A stretch of 64,000 nucleotides of DNA, taken from contig NZ_CP107783.1 of assembly GCF_036345255.1 (NCBI RefSeq), positions 5,874,001 to 5,938,000 on the forward strand, given 5' to 3'. This document shows positions 18,296 through 26,952 of the stretch, piece after piece. The notes beneath the pieces were generated by a model. It had not been told where the DNA came from, made no database searches, and saw only the letters and a program-made list of their open reading frames with translations. Every line of letters begins with the position of its first letter. Within the stretch, counting starts at the first letter, position 1. The stretch comes from Streptomyces sp. NBC_00569 (GTDB lineage Bacteria; Actinomycetota; Actinomycetes; Streptomycetales; Streptomycetaceae). The position numbers were made by a program, and so were the translations under genes.

Positions 18296-18311
18296 GTGCC
18301 AGTTGTGGCAC
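18296..18311. promoter_or_regulatory. Perfect inverted repeat upstream of the lipoprotein nuclease
   Basis: GTGCCA-GTTG-TGGCAC has 6-bp perfect arms and lies about 165 bp before the next start codon, in the mfd/nuclease gap. It could be an operator. The remainder of this 273-bp gap shows nothing else I can support. Confidence 0.3.
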
Positions 18312-18474
18312 CTCCCCGAACCGCCCCACGCGGTGCTGCACGTCATCGGGAAGGCGTGACCGGGAGGCGTGACGTGAAGGCGGCTGCTTCCGCGTGCCCC
18401 GGTGCGCCCGGGTGACGGACGCGTTCACCCGATACGGTGACACCGAAACCGGACTAGCAGGGGGGAGCGTCGTG

Positions 18475-19188
18475 ATGCGAGGCGCTGGGCGGGCCGTCGC
18501 CGCCGTACTGGTGACCGTGGCCGCCGCCACCGGCTGCACCGTGGAGCAGCAGGGCGGGGCGGCGTCGGGACCCGAGTACAAGGCGGGCAGTGCGCTCGAC
18601 GCCGTGAACTCGCTTTCGGTCAAGGGGCGGGCGCCCAAGACCGGTTACGACCGGGGCCGCTTCGGCAGTGCCTGGGCCGACACCGATTCGAACGGCTGCG
18701 ACACCCGGGACGACATACTCAAGCGGGACCTGACGGGGGTGAAGTTCCGCGACGGGCGCTGCACGGTCGTGTCGGGGACGCTCGCGTCCGACCCGTACAC
18801 CGGCAAGGAGATCGCGTTCGCGCGCGGCCGCAGCCGGGTCGACATCGACCATCTGGTGGCCCTCTCCGACGCCTGGCAGAAGGGTGCCCAGAAGTGGGAC
18901 CCGAGCAAGCGCATCGCCCTGGCCAACGACCCGCTCAACCTCCTCGCGGTCGACGCGGGCCCCAACCGCAGCAAGGGCGAGGGCGATACGGCGACCTGGC
19001 TGCCGCCCCGCAAGGGGTACCGGTGCACCTATGTCGCCGGGCAGGTCGCCGTGAAGAAGAAGTACGGGCTGTGGGTGACGGCCGGCGAGCGGGACGCCAT
19101 GAAGCGGGTGCTGTCGACCTGCCCGGACCAGGCGCTGCCCACGGGTGGCAACCCGACGTCGGCGCCGGATCGCTTCCACGCCAAGTGA
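18475..19188 (+). CDS. Lipoprotein with HNH (DUF1524/GmrSD-C-like) nuclease domain
   Basis: 237 residues from the ATG at 18475 behind GGGGGGAG; a GTG one codon upstream is the alternative. The N-terminus is a lipoprotein signal: MRGAGR, a hydrophobic stretch, then the lipobox ATGC, so the mature protein should be anchored on the outer face of the membrane. The C-terminal domain has RVDIDHLVALSDAW, then LANDPLNLLAVDAGPNRSKGEGD and TWLPPRKGYRC, the DH...N...NRSK pattern of DUF1524-type HNH nucleases. Four Cys residues flank it and may form disulphides. A role in degrading extracellular nucleic acid is inferred. The downstream neighbour is convergent. Confidence 0.8.
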   Translation: MRGAGRAVAAVLVTVAAATGCTVEQQGGAASGPEYKAGSALDAVNSLSVKGRAPKTGYDRGRFGSAWADTDSNGCDTRDDILKRDLTGVKFRDGRCTVVSGTLASDPYTGKEIAFARGRSRVDIDHLVALSDAWQKGAQKWDPSKRIALANDPLNLLAVDAGPNRSKGEGDTATWLPPRKGYRCTYVAGQVAVKKKYGLWVTAGERDAMKRVLSTCPDQALPTGGNPTSAPDRFHAK

Positions 19189-19206
19189 GCGTGTGAGCAG
19201 GCCGGT

Positions 19207-19962
19207 TCAGCCGCCCAGCTTGTCGAGGTCGACGATGTCCTTGTCGGCCGGCGGGGCCGCCTCGACCGGCTTGTCGTAGTCCGAGAACGTGAGCGAGGCC
19301 GGCTCCTTGGCGGACTTGGTGACGAGCTTGAGCACGTACGGCTTGCCCTCGGTCGCGACGTAGAGCGTGAACTCGTCCTTGCCGTCGGTCTCGGTGACCG
19401 TGAACGCGGGCGTGCCGTCGACCGTCGTCGCCCTGCCCTTGCGGGCGAGGGTGTCATTGCTCTTGAACTCGGCGAGCATCGAGTCGAGGTCGCAGAAGTC
19501 CGCCATGTCCTTGGCGTCCGGGCTGTCCGCCTTCGACTTCATCCAGCGGCCCGCGAGCATCTTCACGACGGCGTCGGTGTCCGCCTTGGACTCGCCCTTG
19601 CTCTGCGCGCGCAGGAACGCCTCGTCGGACTTGAGGTACACGGTCGGGCCCGTCTTGATCAGGTCGACCTTGCCCTGTCCGTTCATGCCCATCGAGCCGG
19701 CGCACTCGCCCTTCTTGTCGAGGGCGACGTCGAGGGCGATCTGCCCGCCGTCCCCGTCGGCGGCGTTTCCCTTGATGGTGAGGGACGTGGCGCCGCGGGT
19801 GGCCTTCATCGCCTTGTTGGCGATCTGCGGTCCCGACAGGTCGGCGAAGGGGGCCTTGGGCTTGTCTCCTGAGCCCGCTGCCCCGCCGGGCCCGCAGGCG
19901 GTGAGCGAAAGGGCGGTCGTGACGGCGGTGAGGCAGAGGGCGGCAAGTGTGCTGCGGCGCAT
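19207..19962 (-). CDS. Secreted lipoprotein, LolA/LppX-like fold suspected
   Basis: 251 residues. The signal peptide MRRSTLAALCLTAVTTALS ends in the lipobox LTAC, predicting a lipid-anchored extracytoplasmic protein. The body has features of LppX/LprG- or LolA-like beta-sheet proteins that hold lipids: IANKAMKATRGATSLTIKG near the N-terminus, GQGKVDLIKTGPTVYLKSDE in the middle, and GKDEFTLYVATEGKPYVLKL near the end. The fold assignment is by impression only. It lies 57 bp downstream of another exported protein on the same strand, probably in one operation unit, and converges with the nuclease lipoprotein gene. Confidence 0.65.
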   Translation of the reverse strand: MRRSTLAALCLTAVTTALSLTACGPGGAAGSGDKPKAPFADLSGPQIANKAMKATRGATSLTIKGNAADGDGGQIALDVALDKKGECAGSMGMNGQGKVDLIKTGPTVYLKSDEAFLRAQSKGESKADTDAVVKMLAGRWMKSKADSPDAKDMADFCDLDSMLAEFKSNDTLARKGRATTVDGTPAFTVTETDGKDEFTLYVATEGKPYVLKLVTKSAKEPASLTFSDYDKPVEAAPPADKDIVDLDKLGG

Positions 19963-20019
19963 GGGAGTTCCCGGTGTGAGTGGTTGAGGTGGTGAAGGCG
20001 GAGCGGTGGTGTACGGCCG

Positions 20020-20511
20020 TCAGAAGTTGCCGTTGGTGATGATCTCGCCGTCGGCGTCGTAGACCGTGACGAGGCCGTTCTTGCTGTCCTTCCAGTCCGC
20101 GAACGCGGAGGCGATCAGCTTGGAGGGGCCGGAGCCCTCGCCCATCAGGCCGCCGGTGAAGTCGGTGTAGACGTCGGCGCTGTCGAGGATGTCGTTCTGC
20201 TGGTCGGCGCCCTGGACCTTGAGGACGTGGGCGACGGCGGCCTTCTCCTTGGGCGTGCCGTTCTTGGCCACGAAGGCCTTGAACTGCTCGGCCTGCGAGG
20301 CCTTCGACGTGCCCTTGTCGCCGGCGTCGGACTTGGCGGCGCCACCGGTCTTGCCGGCCTTGTCGCCGGAGCCGCCCGCGTTCTTGTCCGCGGCGGCGGA
20401 GGTGTCGCCGCCCTTCCCCCCGTTGCCGCCGTCGCCGGAGTTGGCCGATACGACGCCGATCACGACGATCCCGACCACCGCACCCAGCGCGACCTTGGTC
20501 TTCATGCCCAT
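20020..20511 (-). CDS. Exported or membrane-anchored small protein, Gly/Lys-rich
   Basis: 163 residues from the ATG at 20511 behind GGGGGGATC. The N-terminus MGMKTKVALGAVVGIVVIGV is one hydrophobic segment that could be an anchor or a signal peptide without a lipobox. A low-complexity linker (GGNGGKGGDTSAAADKNAGG) follows, then a compact C-terminal domain containing AAVAHVLKVQGADQQNDIL, ADVYTDFTGGLMGEG and VTVYDADGEIITNGNF. I do not recognise the domain by name. The gene diverges from the N6-methylase and is followed by the lipoprotein gene. Confidence 0.6.
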   Translation of the reverse strand: MGMKTKVALGAVVGIVVIGVVSANSGDGGNGGKGGDTSAAADKNAGGSGDKAGKTGGAAKSDAGDKGTSKASQAEQFKAFVAKNGTPKEKAAVAHVLKVQGADQQNDILDSADVYTDFTGGLMGEGSGPSKLIASAFADWKDSKNGLVTVYDADGEIITNGNF

Positions 20512-20588
20512 GGCTGATCCCCCCAACAGAAGGCGGCCCCTCGATGTCGGCGACCGCTTGTTTCGATGGGTCAATAAGAGCAGAGCTT

Positions 20589-20634
20589 GTGAACCGAGTC
20601 AACACGATTCACGGATTCGAGTGTGTACACGCTC
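20589..20634. promoter_or_regulatory. Candidate operator between the divergent exported-protein and methylase genes
   Basis: GAGTGTGTACACGCTC (20619-20634) is a 16-bp inverted repeat with one mismatched pair. Just before it, GTGAA (20589-20593) and TTCAC (20608-20612) form a second, looser repeat. The sites sit 76 bp before the methylase GTG and about 78-120 bp before the divergent start, a good position for controlling either gene. No regulator gene lies beside it. Confidence 0.4.
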
Positions 20635-20709
20635 GTGAATGGGGCGCTTGCGTGTTCGCGGGTATGCTCGGCGTCACAGTCATGTGGGGAGCCGAGGGGA
20701 GCACGCCGG

Positions 20710-22794
20710 GTGCAGGACAACGCCACAGAAGTGACCGCGGCCGGGATCGCCCGGCTCGCGGGGGTCGGCCGCGCCGCCGTCAGCAACTGGCGCCGCCGCC
20801 ACCCCGACTTCCCCAAGCCCGTCGGCGGGACGGAGACCAGCCCCTCCTTCGCCCTCACCGACGTCGAGACCTGGCTGCGCGAGCAGGGCAAGCTCGCCGA
20901 GGTCCCGCTGCGTGAACGTGTCTGGCAGCAGCTCGCCGGGCACCCCGCGGGCCCCGGGGTCGCGCTCCTGCACACCGGCTGCGCCCTGCTCCTCGTGCAC
21001 GACCGGCCCACCGACTGGCTCGAACTCGCCGCGGTCTCCGACGAGCACCTCGCCCAGCGCCTCCCGGCCGCCCTCGACGACGTCCTGGACCGCCGCTTCG
21101 GCCCCCGCGGCGAGCGCGCCGTGAGCCTGCCCGACACCGGCCTCCTGCCCTCCGTCCCGCTGCTGCGCGGCGCCGCCGAACTCGCCGCGGAACTGGGCGC
21201 CCGCCAGACGTACGAGTTCCTGCTCGGCCGTCATCTCGACGCCAACCCGCGCCAGTACACGCTCACGCCCGCGGGCCCCGCCCAGCTCATGGCCGCCCTC
21301 GCCGGACCCGCCCGCACCGTCCTCGACCCGGCCTGCGGCACCGGCGCCCTGCTGCGCGCGGTGCGCGACCTCTCACCCGAGCCGGACCAGCGCCTCTACG
21401 GCCAGGACAGCGTCCCCGACCTCGCCGCCCTCACCGCGCTCCGTCTCGCGCTCGGCACCCCGGCCGCCGGCGGCGCCACCGTGCGTACCGCGGCCGGCGA
21501 CACCCTGCGCGCCGACGCGTTCCCCGACGTCCGCGCCGACGCCGTGCTCGCCCACCCGCCGTTCAACGAACGCAACTGGGGTCACGACGAACTCGCCTAC
21601 GACGCCCGCTGGGAGTACGGCTTCCCGGCCCGCACCGAGTCCGAACTCGCCTGGATCCAGCACGCGTTGGCCCGCCTGCGCGACGGCGGCACCGCCGTCC
21701 TGCTGATGCCGCCCGCCGCCGCCTCCCGCCGCTCCGGCCGCCGCATCCGCGCCGACCTGCTGCGCCGCGGCGCCCTGCGTGCCGTGATCGCCCTGCCCGC
21801 GGGCTCCGTCCCGCCCAACAACATCCCGCTGCACCTGTGGGTCCTGCGCAGGCCCGGCGCCGGCACGCCGCCCGCGCCGGAACTCCTCCTCGTCGAGACG
21901 ACCGGGGGCGGCCCGGCGGGCTCCGGCGACGGACGCGACAGGCTGCCGTGGGAGCAGGTCCAGCAGGCCGTCCTCGACGCCTGGCGGCCCTTCGACCGCG
22001 ACGGCACGATCGAGGAACTGCCCGGCGTCGCCCGCTCCGTGCCCGTGATCGAACTGCTCGACGACGAGGTCGACCTCGCGCCCGCGCGCCGGCTGCCGCC
22101 CCCGGCCGCGGGCGGCGGCGCCGAGGAACTCGCCGCGGTCCGCACCCGCCTCGGCGACACCCTGCGCCTCACCGCCGACCGCGCCCCCGACACCCCGCCC
22201 GCCGCGCAGAGCCCGGCCCGCTGGCCGCAGACGACGGTGGGTGAACTCGCCCGCGCAGGCGCCGTGTTGCTGCGGACCGCCGCGGCGGCCTCGGGTCCCG
22301 CCACCGGAGGTTCCGCGGGCGCGCCCGTCCTCACCGACCACGACGTCCTCGCCGGCACCGCACCCTCCGGCTCGCCCCAGGGCGGCGACGAGGAGGCCGT
22401 GCTCGTCGAGGCGGGCGACGTCGTCGTGCCGCTGGCGGGCGGCGGGGCGGTCGTCCGCGTCGTCGACGAGGCCACCGCGGGCGCCGCGCTCGGCCGCGGC
22501 CTGACGCTGCTGCGCCCCGACCGGGCCGCGCTCGACCCCTGGTTCCTCGCCGGGTTCCTGCGCGGCACCGCCAACAACCGGCAGGCCAGCAGCTTTGCGT
22601 CCACCGCGACGCGTCTGGACGTGCGCCGCCTCCAACTCCCGCGCCTGCCCCTCGCCGACCAGCGCCGCTACGGCGAACGCTTCCGCGCCCTGGCCGGGTT
22701 CGAGGACGCCCTGCGCCAGGCCGCGCGCCTCGGCGAACAGCTCGTGCGGGGCCTGCACGACGGACTGACGGACGGCACCCTCGGCCCCGAGTGA
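20710..22794 (+). CDS. Orphan N-6 DNA methylase-like protein with N-terminal HTH
   Basis: 694 residues from a GTG at 20710 behind GAGGGGAG. Residues ~5-55 form a helix-turn-helix-like segment (TAAGIARLAGVGRAAVSNWR). The central domain is a type I HsdM-like methyltransferase: motif I VLDPACGTGALL near 207-218 for S-adenosylmethionine, and a motif IV position reading AHPPF, with His282 where active N6-adenine methylases have Asn or Asp. LADQRRYGERFRALAGFEDA near the C-terminus resembles the end of a type I specificity subunit. No restriction or separate specificity gene is nearby. It may be an altered methylase, or a DNA-binding protein that has lost catalysis. Confidence 0.75.
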   Translation: MQDNATEVTAAGIARLAGVGRAAVSNWRRRHPDFPKPVGGTETSPSFALTDVETWLREQGKLAEVPLRERVWQQLAGHPAGPGVALLHTGCALLLVHDRPTDWLELAAVSDEHLAQRLPAALDDVLDRRFGPRGERAVSLPDTGLLPSVPLLRGAAELAAELGARQTYEFLLGRHLDANPRQYTLTPAGPAQLMAALAGPARTVLDPACGTGALLRAVRDLSPEPDQRLYGQDSVPDLAALTALRLALGTPAAGGATVRTAAGDTLRADAFPDVRADAVLAHPPFNERNWGHDELAYDARWEYGFPARTESELAWIQHALARLRDGGTAVLLMPPAAASRRSGRRIRADLLRRGALRAVIALPAGSVPPNNIPLHLWVLRRPGAGTPPAPELLLVETTGGGPAGSGDGRDRLPWEQVQQAVLDAWRPFDRDGTIEELPGVARSVPVIELLDDEVDLAPARRLPPPAAGGGAEELAAVRTRLGDTLRLTADRAPDTPPAAQSPARWPQTTVGELARAGAVLLRTAAAASGPATGGSAGAPVLTDHDVLAGTAPSGSPQGGDEEAVLVEAGDVVVPLAGGGAVVRVVDEATAGAALGRGLTLLRPDRAALDPWFLAGFLRGTANNRQASSFASTATRLDVRRLQLPRLPLADQRRYGERFRALAGFEDALRQAARLGEQLVRGLHDGLTDGTLGPE

Positions 22795-22826
22795 CGTGTT
22801 TGACATCCGTACGACAACGGTTCCGT

Positions 22827-22845
22827 ACAACCCGGCGCGGGTTGT
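22827..22845. promoter_or_regulatory. Perfect inverted repeat before the membrane protein/kinase operon
   Basis: ACAACCCG-GCG-CGGGTTGT has 8-bp perfect arms and lies 61 bp before the ribosome-site-supported ATG at 22907. Its size and position suit an operator; a hairpin in the leader is also possible. Confidence 0.45.
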
Positions 22846-22906
22846 CGGAGTCGGCCTATACGCTCGACACACAAAGGACCCGTCAGCAGGAGCAGCAGGA
22901 GAAGCC

Positions 22907-23557
22907 ATGCACGGCCAGGGCTACATGCCACCGCCACAGCGCCCGTCGCATGGCGTGCAGATCGGGTTGCGCGTCCTGTTCGTGGCGCTCGCCGTGCTGA
23001 GCATCGGCTTTCTCGCGTGGACGGCGCTGCTGCGTCTCGCGCTGACGACGCGCAGCAGGACGGACTGGATCATCTTCGCGTCCGTCGCCGCGCTCCAGGC
23101 CGGTACGGTCGCGCTGCTCGCCACGGACCCGGGCGTCGACGAGTTCACGACGTGGCGGGGCGACGCGGGCATGACGATCCTCCTGCTCACGCTCGCCGGA
23201 GTCGTCTCGTACTACCTCGTGGCCGACATCCGACACGGCCGCAAGAGGCGCCTCGGGTTCTACGGCGGTTACGCGAGCGGGTACCAGCCGCAGCAGCAGT
23301 TCCGGCAACCCCCGCTCCAGCAGCCCGCGTACGGGTATCCGCAAGCGCAGCACTACGCGCCGCCCACGCCGCAGCCCACGCCGCCGACGACGCCGCCCGT
23401 GCACGACCAGCTCACCCAGACCGCGGGCCAGGCCCCCACGCCCGTGCCCACCCCCGCCCCGCAGCACCAGGCGCCGCCGCCCCACCGCATCGACCAGGTC
23501 CGCGCGGAGCTCGACGAACTCAGCGACTACCTGCGAAAGCAGGAAGGCGGACGGTGA
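22907..23557 (+). CDS. Membrane protein encoded with a Ser/Thr kinase
   Basis: 216 residues, with AGGAGAAGCC directly before the ATG at 22907. Three hydrophobic segments are visible: ~15-40 (VLFVALAVLSIGFLAWTALL), ~47-66 (WIIFASVAALQAGTVALLA) and ~80-100 (MTILLLTLAGVVSYYLVAD). A long Pro/Gln/Tyr-rich tail follows, ending in a short helix (IDQVRAELDELSDYLRKQEG) that could mediate contacts. The stop codon overlaps the kinase start (GTGA), so the two proteins are translated together and probably act together. I do not recognise the family; a role as anchor, sensor or substrate of the kinase is inference. Confidence 0.65.
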   Translation: MHGQGYMPPPQRPSHGVQIGLRVLFVALAVLSIGFLAWTALLRLALTTRSRTDWIIFASVAALQAGTVALLATDPGVDEFTTWRGDAGMTILLLTLAGVVSYYLVADIRHGRKRRLGFYGGYASGYQPQQQFRQPPLQQPAYGYPQAQHYAPPTPQPTPPTTPPVHDQLTQTAGQAPTPVPTPAPQHQAPPPHRIDQVRAELDELSDYLRKQEGGR

Positions 23558-25092
23558 CCCACCCCCTGAACGCGTCCGGCGGACAACTCGTCGCCGGGCG
23601 CTACGAGCTGTCCACCCTCATCGGCCAGGGCGGCATGGGCCAGGTCTGGACGGCGTACGACCAGAGGCTCGACCGGCGCGTCGCGGTGAAGCTGCTGCGT
23701 CCCGACCGCGTCGCCGGCCAGGAGGCAGACGAGCTGCGCCGCCGCTTCGTGCGCGAGTGCCGTGTCACGGCCCAGGTCGACCACCCCGGCCTGGTCACCG
23801 TCCACGACGCGGGCACGCAGGGCGAGGACCTCTACCTCGTCATGCAGTACGTGGACGGGGCCGACCTCTCCGACCACCTCGCCGAGCACGACCCCTACCC
23901 GTGGCAGTGGGCGGTCTCCGTCGCGGCCCAGCTGTGCGCCGTCCTGTGCGCGGTGCACGCCGTGCCGATCGTGCACCGCGACCTCAAGCCGCGGAACGTG
24001 ATGGTCAAGCAGGACGGCACCGTCACCGTCCTCGACCTCGGCGTCGCCTCCGTGCTCGACACCGACACCACCCGCCTCACCCACACCGGCTCCCCCATCG
24101 GCAGCCCCGCCTACATGGCGCCCGAACAGGCCATGGGCGGCGCGGTGGGCCCCTACACGGACCTGTACGCGCTCGGGGTGCTGCTGCACGAACTCCTCAG
24201 CGGAGACGTCCCGTTCGCGGGCTCCACCGCCCTCGGCGTCCTGCACCGCCACCTCTACGAGCCGCCCCTGCCGGTCCGCCGCCTGCGCCCCGAGGTCCCC
24301 GAAGCCCTGGAGGCGCTCGTCCTGCGCCTGCTCGCCAAGGACCCGCAGCACCGGCCCGCCTCCGCGCAGGAGACGTACGAGGCCCTGCTCCCGCTGCTGC
24401 CCGCGCGCGGCGTGCCGAGCGGCGGTCCCCTCGACCCGACCCGCCCCTTCCTGCGCCCGCACGCCCCCTGGCCCGACCGCGCCCGCACCCCCGCCCCGCA
24501 GCCCGCCGCGCCCACGCCCCACACCGACAAGCCGGACGTCGCGGGCGCCGTCGACGAGGTCAAGCGGCTCCTCGGCGAGGGCCGCATCACGCAGGCCGTC
24601 GACATCCTCGGCGCGATCCTGCCCGCCGCCGCGGCCCAGCACGGCGAGCACTCACCGGTCGTGCGGACCCTGCGCAAGCAGTACGCCGCGACGCTCATGG
24701 ACGACGGCCAGTACCGCCGCGCCCTGCCCGAGCTGCGCCGCCTCGCAGACGAGCGCTCCGCCGAGGCCGGCCAGGCCGACCCGCAGTCCCTCCAGTTCCG
24801 CTACGAGGCCGCGCAGTGCCTGGAACAGCTCGGCGAACCGGCCGCCGCGCTCGCCGAATACCGGGCGCTGCTCCCGTACTACGAGAACCAGTACGCGACG
24901 ACGGACATCACGCTGCCCCTCGAAGTCCGGCGCCGCATCGGCCACTTGCTCCTCGCGCTCGGCGACCGGGCCGCCGCGCACGACACCCTCGTACGTCTCC
25001 TGCACGACGCGGAGCGCCTGCACGGGCCGGGACACCCGTTCCCTGCCGAGATCCGCCGCACCCTGCAGTGGCTGGGGCAGGTCCGGGGCTGA
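23554..25092 (+). CDS. Hanks-type Ser/Thr protein kinase with C-terminal TPR-like region
   Basis: 512 residues from the GTG at 23554 (AGGAAGG upstream). Kinase motifs are in order: IGQGGMGQVWTAYD (glycine loop), RRVAVKLLRPD (ATP-binding Lys, ~45), HRDLKPRNVMV (catalytic loop, ~141), then VLDLGVAS where most kinases have DFG, then GSPAYMAPEQ (activation segment). No transmembrane helix follows the kinase domain, unlike PknB-type kinases. After a Pro-rich linker, residues ~325-510 are helical repeats (ALPELRRLADERSAEAGQ, AAALAEYRALLPYYENQY) resembling TPRs, suited to partner binding. It is translationally coupled to the membrane protein upstream. Confidence 0.88.
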   Translation: MTHPLNASGGQLVAGRYELSTLIGQGGMGQVWTAYDQRLDRRVAVKLLRPDRVAGQEADELRRRFVRECRVTAQVDHPGLVTVHDAGTQGEDLYLVMQYVDGADLSDHLAEHDPYPWQWAVSVAAQLCAVLCAVHAVPIVHRDLKPRNVMVKQDGTVTVLDLGVASVLDTDTTRLTHTGSPIGSPAYMAPEQAMGGAVGPYTDLYALGVLLHELLSGDVPFAGSTALGVLHRHLYEPPLPVRRLRPEVPEALEALVLRLLAKDPQHRPASAQETYEALLPLLPARGVPSGGPLDPTRPFLRPHAPWPDRARTPAPQPAAPTPHTDKPDVAGAVDEVKRLLGEGRITQAVDILGAILPAAAAQHGEHSPVVRTLRKQYAATLMDDGQYRRALPELRRLADERSAEAGQADPQSLQFRYEAAQCLEQLGEPAAALAEYRALLPYYENQYATTDITLPLEVRRRIGHLLLALGDRAAAHDTLVRLLHDAERLHGPGHPFPAEIRRTLQWLGQVRG

Positions 25093-25239
25093 ACCGGAGC
25101 GGGCCGGGCGCGGGGGAGTGCCTCAACTCCCGGCGAATCGTTGGGTCGAATAGGTGGCCGAGAGCACGGCCACTGCCTAACATCGATCACCGCCGGACTT
25201 TGTGCACCGACGCACAAACTCTTCGCAGGGAGGCCCACC

Positions 25240-25920
25240 TTGCATCGCCGCAACAGCCGCCGCACCGCGCTCGTCCTCGCCACCGCCGCCGTAGCCGCGG
25301 TCCCCCTCCTCACCGCCTGCGGCGACGACGCGCATCCCGGCGCCGCGGCCGTCATGGGCAGCTACCGCATCACCGTCTCCCAGCTGGAGAACCGGGTGAA
25401 CGAGGTGCGCGACGCCCAGCAGGCCGCCACCAAGGACGACCAGCAGTACGAGCAGGCCATCGCCAAGTCCGGCGGCCTCACCCGGAACACGCTGCACTCC
25501 ATGGTCTTCGACCGGGTCCTGCACCGCGCGGCCGCAGACGCGGGCGTCAAGGTGAGCCGCAGGCAGGTCCAGGAGCGGGAAGCCGCGATGGCGCAGCAGG
25601 CCGGCGGCGTCCGGCAGATGCGGCTCGCCCTGCTCGAGCAGTACAACATCGCGCCCGAGCGCATCGCGGAGAGCGCCCGCACCGATCTTGAGGTCATGGG
25701 CCTTGCCCAGAAGGTCGGCGCGAACATGCAGTCCCAGTCCGAGAGCGACCAGGCCCCCTTCTGGAAGGCGCTCGACCAGGCCTCCAAGGAGCTGAAGGTC
25801 GACCTGAACCCGCGCTACGGCACCTGGGACATCGCCAAGAGCCACGGCCGCGCCGACGCGAAGACGCCGTGGGTGCGTGAGGTCACGTCCCCGAAGACGG
25901 GGGACGAGCAGACGGCGTAG
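25240..25920 (+). CDS. SurA N-terminal-like lipoprotein (chaperone-like)
   Basis: 226 residues. The TTG at 25240, seven bases after AGGGAGG, is the start; it gives a normal signal, LHRRNSRRTALVL..., ending in the lipobox LTAC. The mature part begins with GSYRITVSQLENRVNEVRDA and continues with long helices typical of the SurA/PrsA N-terminal chaperone domain. No parvulin isomerase domain is present. It should sit on the outer face of the membrane and may help fold exported proteins. It is followed after 33 bp by mazG. This pairing is common in actinobacteria, but I know of no functional link. Confidence 0.75.
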   Translation: MHRRNSRRTALVLATAAVAAVPLLTACGDDAHPGAAAVMGSYRITVSQLENRVNEVRDAQQAATKDDQQYEQAIAKSGGLTRNTLHSMVFDRVLHRAAADAGVKVSRRQVQEREAAMAQQAGGVRQMRLALLEQYNIAPERIAESARTDLEVMGLAQKVGANMQSQSESDQAPFWKALDQASKELKVDLNPRYGTWDIAKSHGRADAKTPWVREVTSPKTGDEQTA

Positions 25921-25953
25921 GGCGCGGCGGGCGGCCTGGGTTACGTTCGAGGC

Positions 25954-26952
25954 GTGAACGCCGAGAACGCACCCGCCGCCGTCCCGACCGGCCGCATCGT
26001 CCTGCTCACCACCAGTCACCGCGTCGCGCCCGGCCTGCTGTCCTGGTCGGCCTGGCAGCTCCTGCACGCCGCCGACGAGGTGCTGTGCGCCGACGCCGCG
26101 CACCCGCAGCTGCCGTATCTGCGGGAGGCCGGCATCGAGGTGCGGGAGGCGGCGCCGACGGCTCACGAGCTCGTCGACGCCTGTGCCGGGGGCCGCACCG
26201 TCGTGGTCGTCGCCACCGCCGAGGGCGACCGGCGCCTGACCGACGGCCTGGCCGCGCTCGCCGGCTCGGGCCGCGTCGCGATGCCCGACCTGGAACTGCT
26301 CCCGGCCTCCTACGACCTGCCGGGCGCGCGCCTCCTCGACCTGGTCCAGGTCATGGACCGCATCCGCCGAGAGTGCCCGTGGTCCTCGCAGCAGACCCAC
26401 AAGGGCCTGGCGAAGTACGCGATCGAGGAGGCGTACGAACTCGTCGAGGCGATCGAGGACGGTGACCGGGACGAGCTGCGCGAGGAGCTCGGGGACGTGC
26501 TCCTCCAGGTCGTCTTCCACGCCCGGATCGCCGAGGAGGCCTCCGGTGAGGAAGGGGACGAGGCGTTCTCCGTGGACGACGTCGCCGGTGGCATCGTCGA
26601 GAAGCTCATCCACCGTCACCCGCACGTCTTCGGCGACGACACGGCGCTCACGCCGGAGGACGTCAAGGAGCACTGGCTGCGCACCAAGGCCGTCGAGAAG
26701 CAGCGCGAGTCCGTCACGGACGGGGTGCCGGTGGGACAGCCCGGCCTCGCGCTCGCGGCGAAGCTGGGATCCCGGGTCCGCACGGCCGGCCTCGACGTGC
26801 CGGTGCCGGGCGGCGAGGGCGTCGGTTACGAACTGCTCGCCATCGCCCTGCGCGCCGAGGCCGACGGCATCGACCCGGAGGCGGCACTGCGCGCGGCGGC
26901 CCGGGCGTACCGGGACGCGATCCGGGCGGCGGAGGGGCCGGCCGCTCAGTGA
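25954..26952 (+). CDS. mazG: Nucleoside triphosphate pyrophosphohydrolase MazG
   Basis: 332 residues from a GTG at 25954. Residues ~130-270 are the MazG domain: MDRIRRECPWSSQQTHKGL, then IEEAYELVEAIEDGD and LREELGDVLLQVVFHARIAEE, which supply the EExxE and ExxD magnesium ligands. The first ~120 residues resemble a degenerate tetrapyrrole-methylase-like region, as in YabN-type fusions, but lack its usual glycine-rich motifs. MazG hydrolyses abnormal NTPs and can lower ppGpp-linked stress signalling. The end overlaps the convergent P450 gene by 7 bp. Confidence 0.9.
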   Translation: MNAENAPAAVPTGRIVLLTTSHRVAPGLLSWSAWQLLHAADEVLCADAAHPQLPYLREAGIEVREAAPTAHELVDACAGGRTVVVVATAEGDRRLTDGLAALAGSGRVAMPDLELLPASYDLPGARLLDLVQVMDRIRRECPWSSQQTHKGLAKYAIEEAYELVEAIEDGDRDELREELGDVLLQVVFHARIAEEASGEEGDEAFSVDDVAGGIVEKLIHRHPHVFGDDTALTPEDVKEHWLRTKAVEKQRESVTDGVPVGQPGLALAAKLGSRVRTAGLDVPVPGGEGVGYELLAIALRAEADGIDPEAALRAAARAYRDAIRAAEGPAAQ

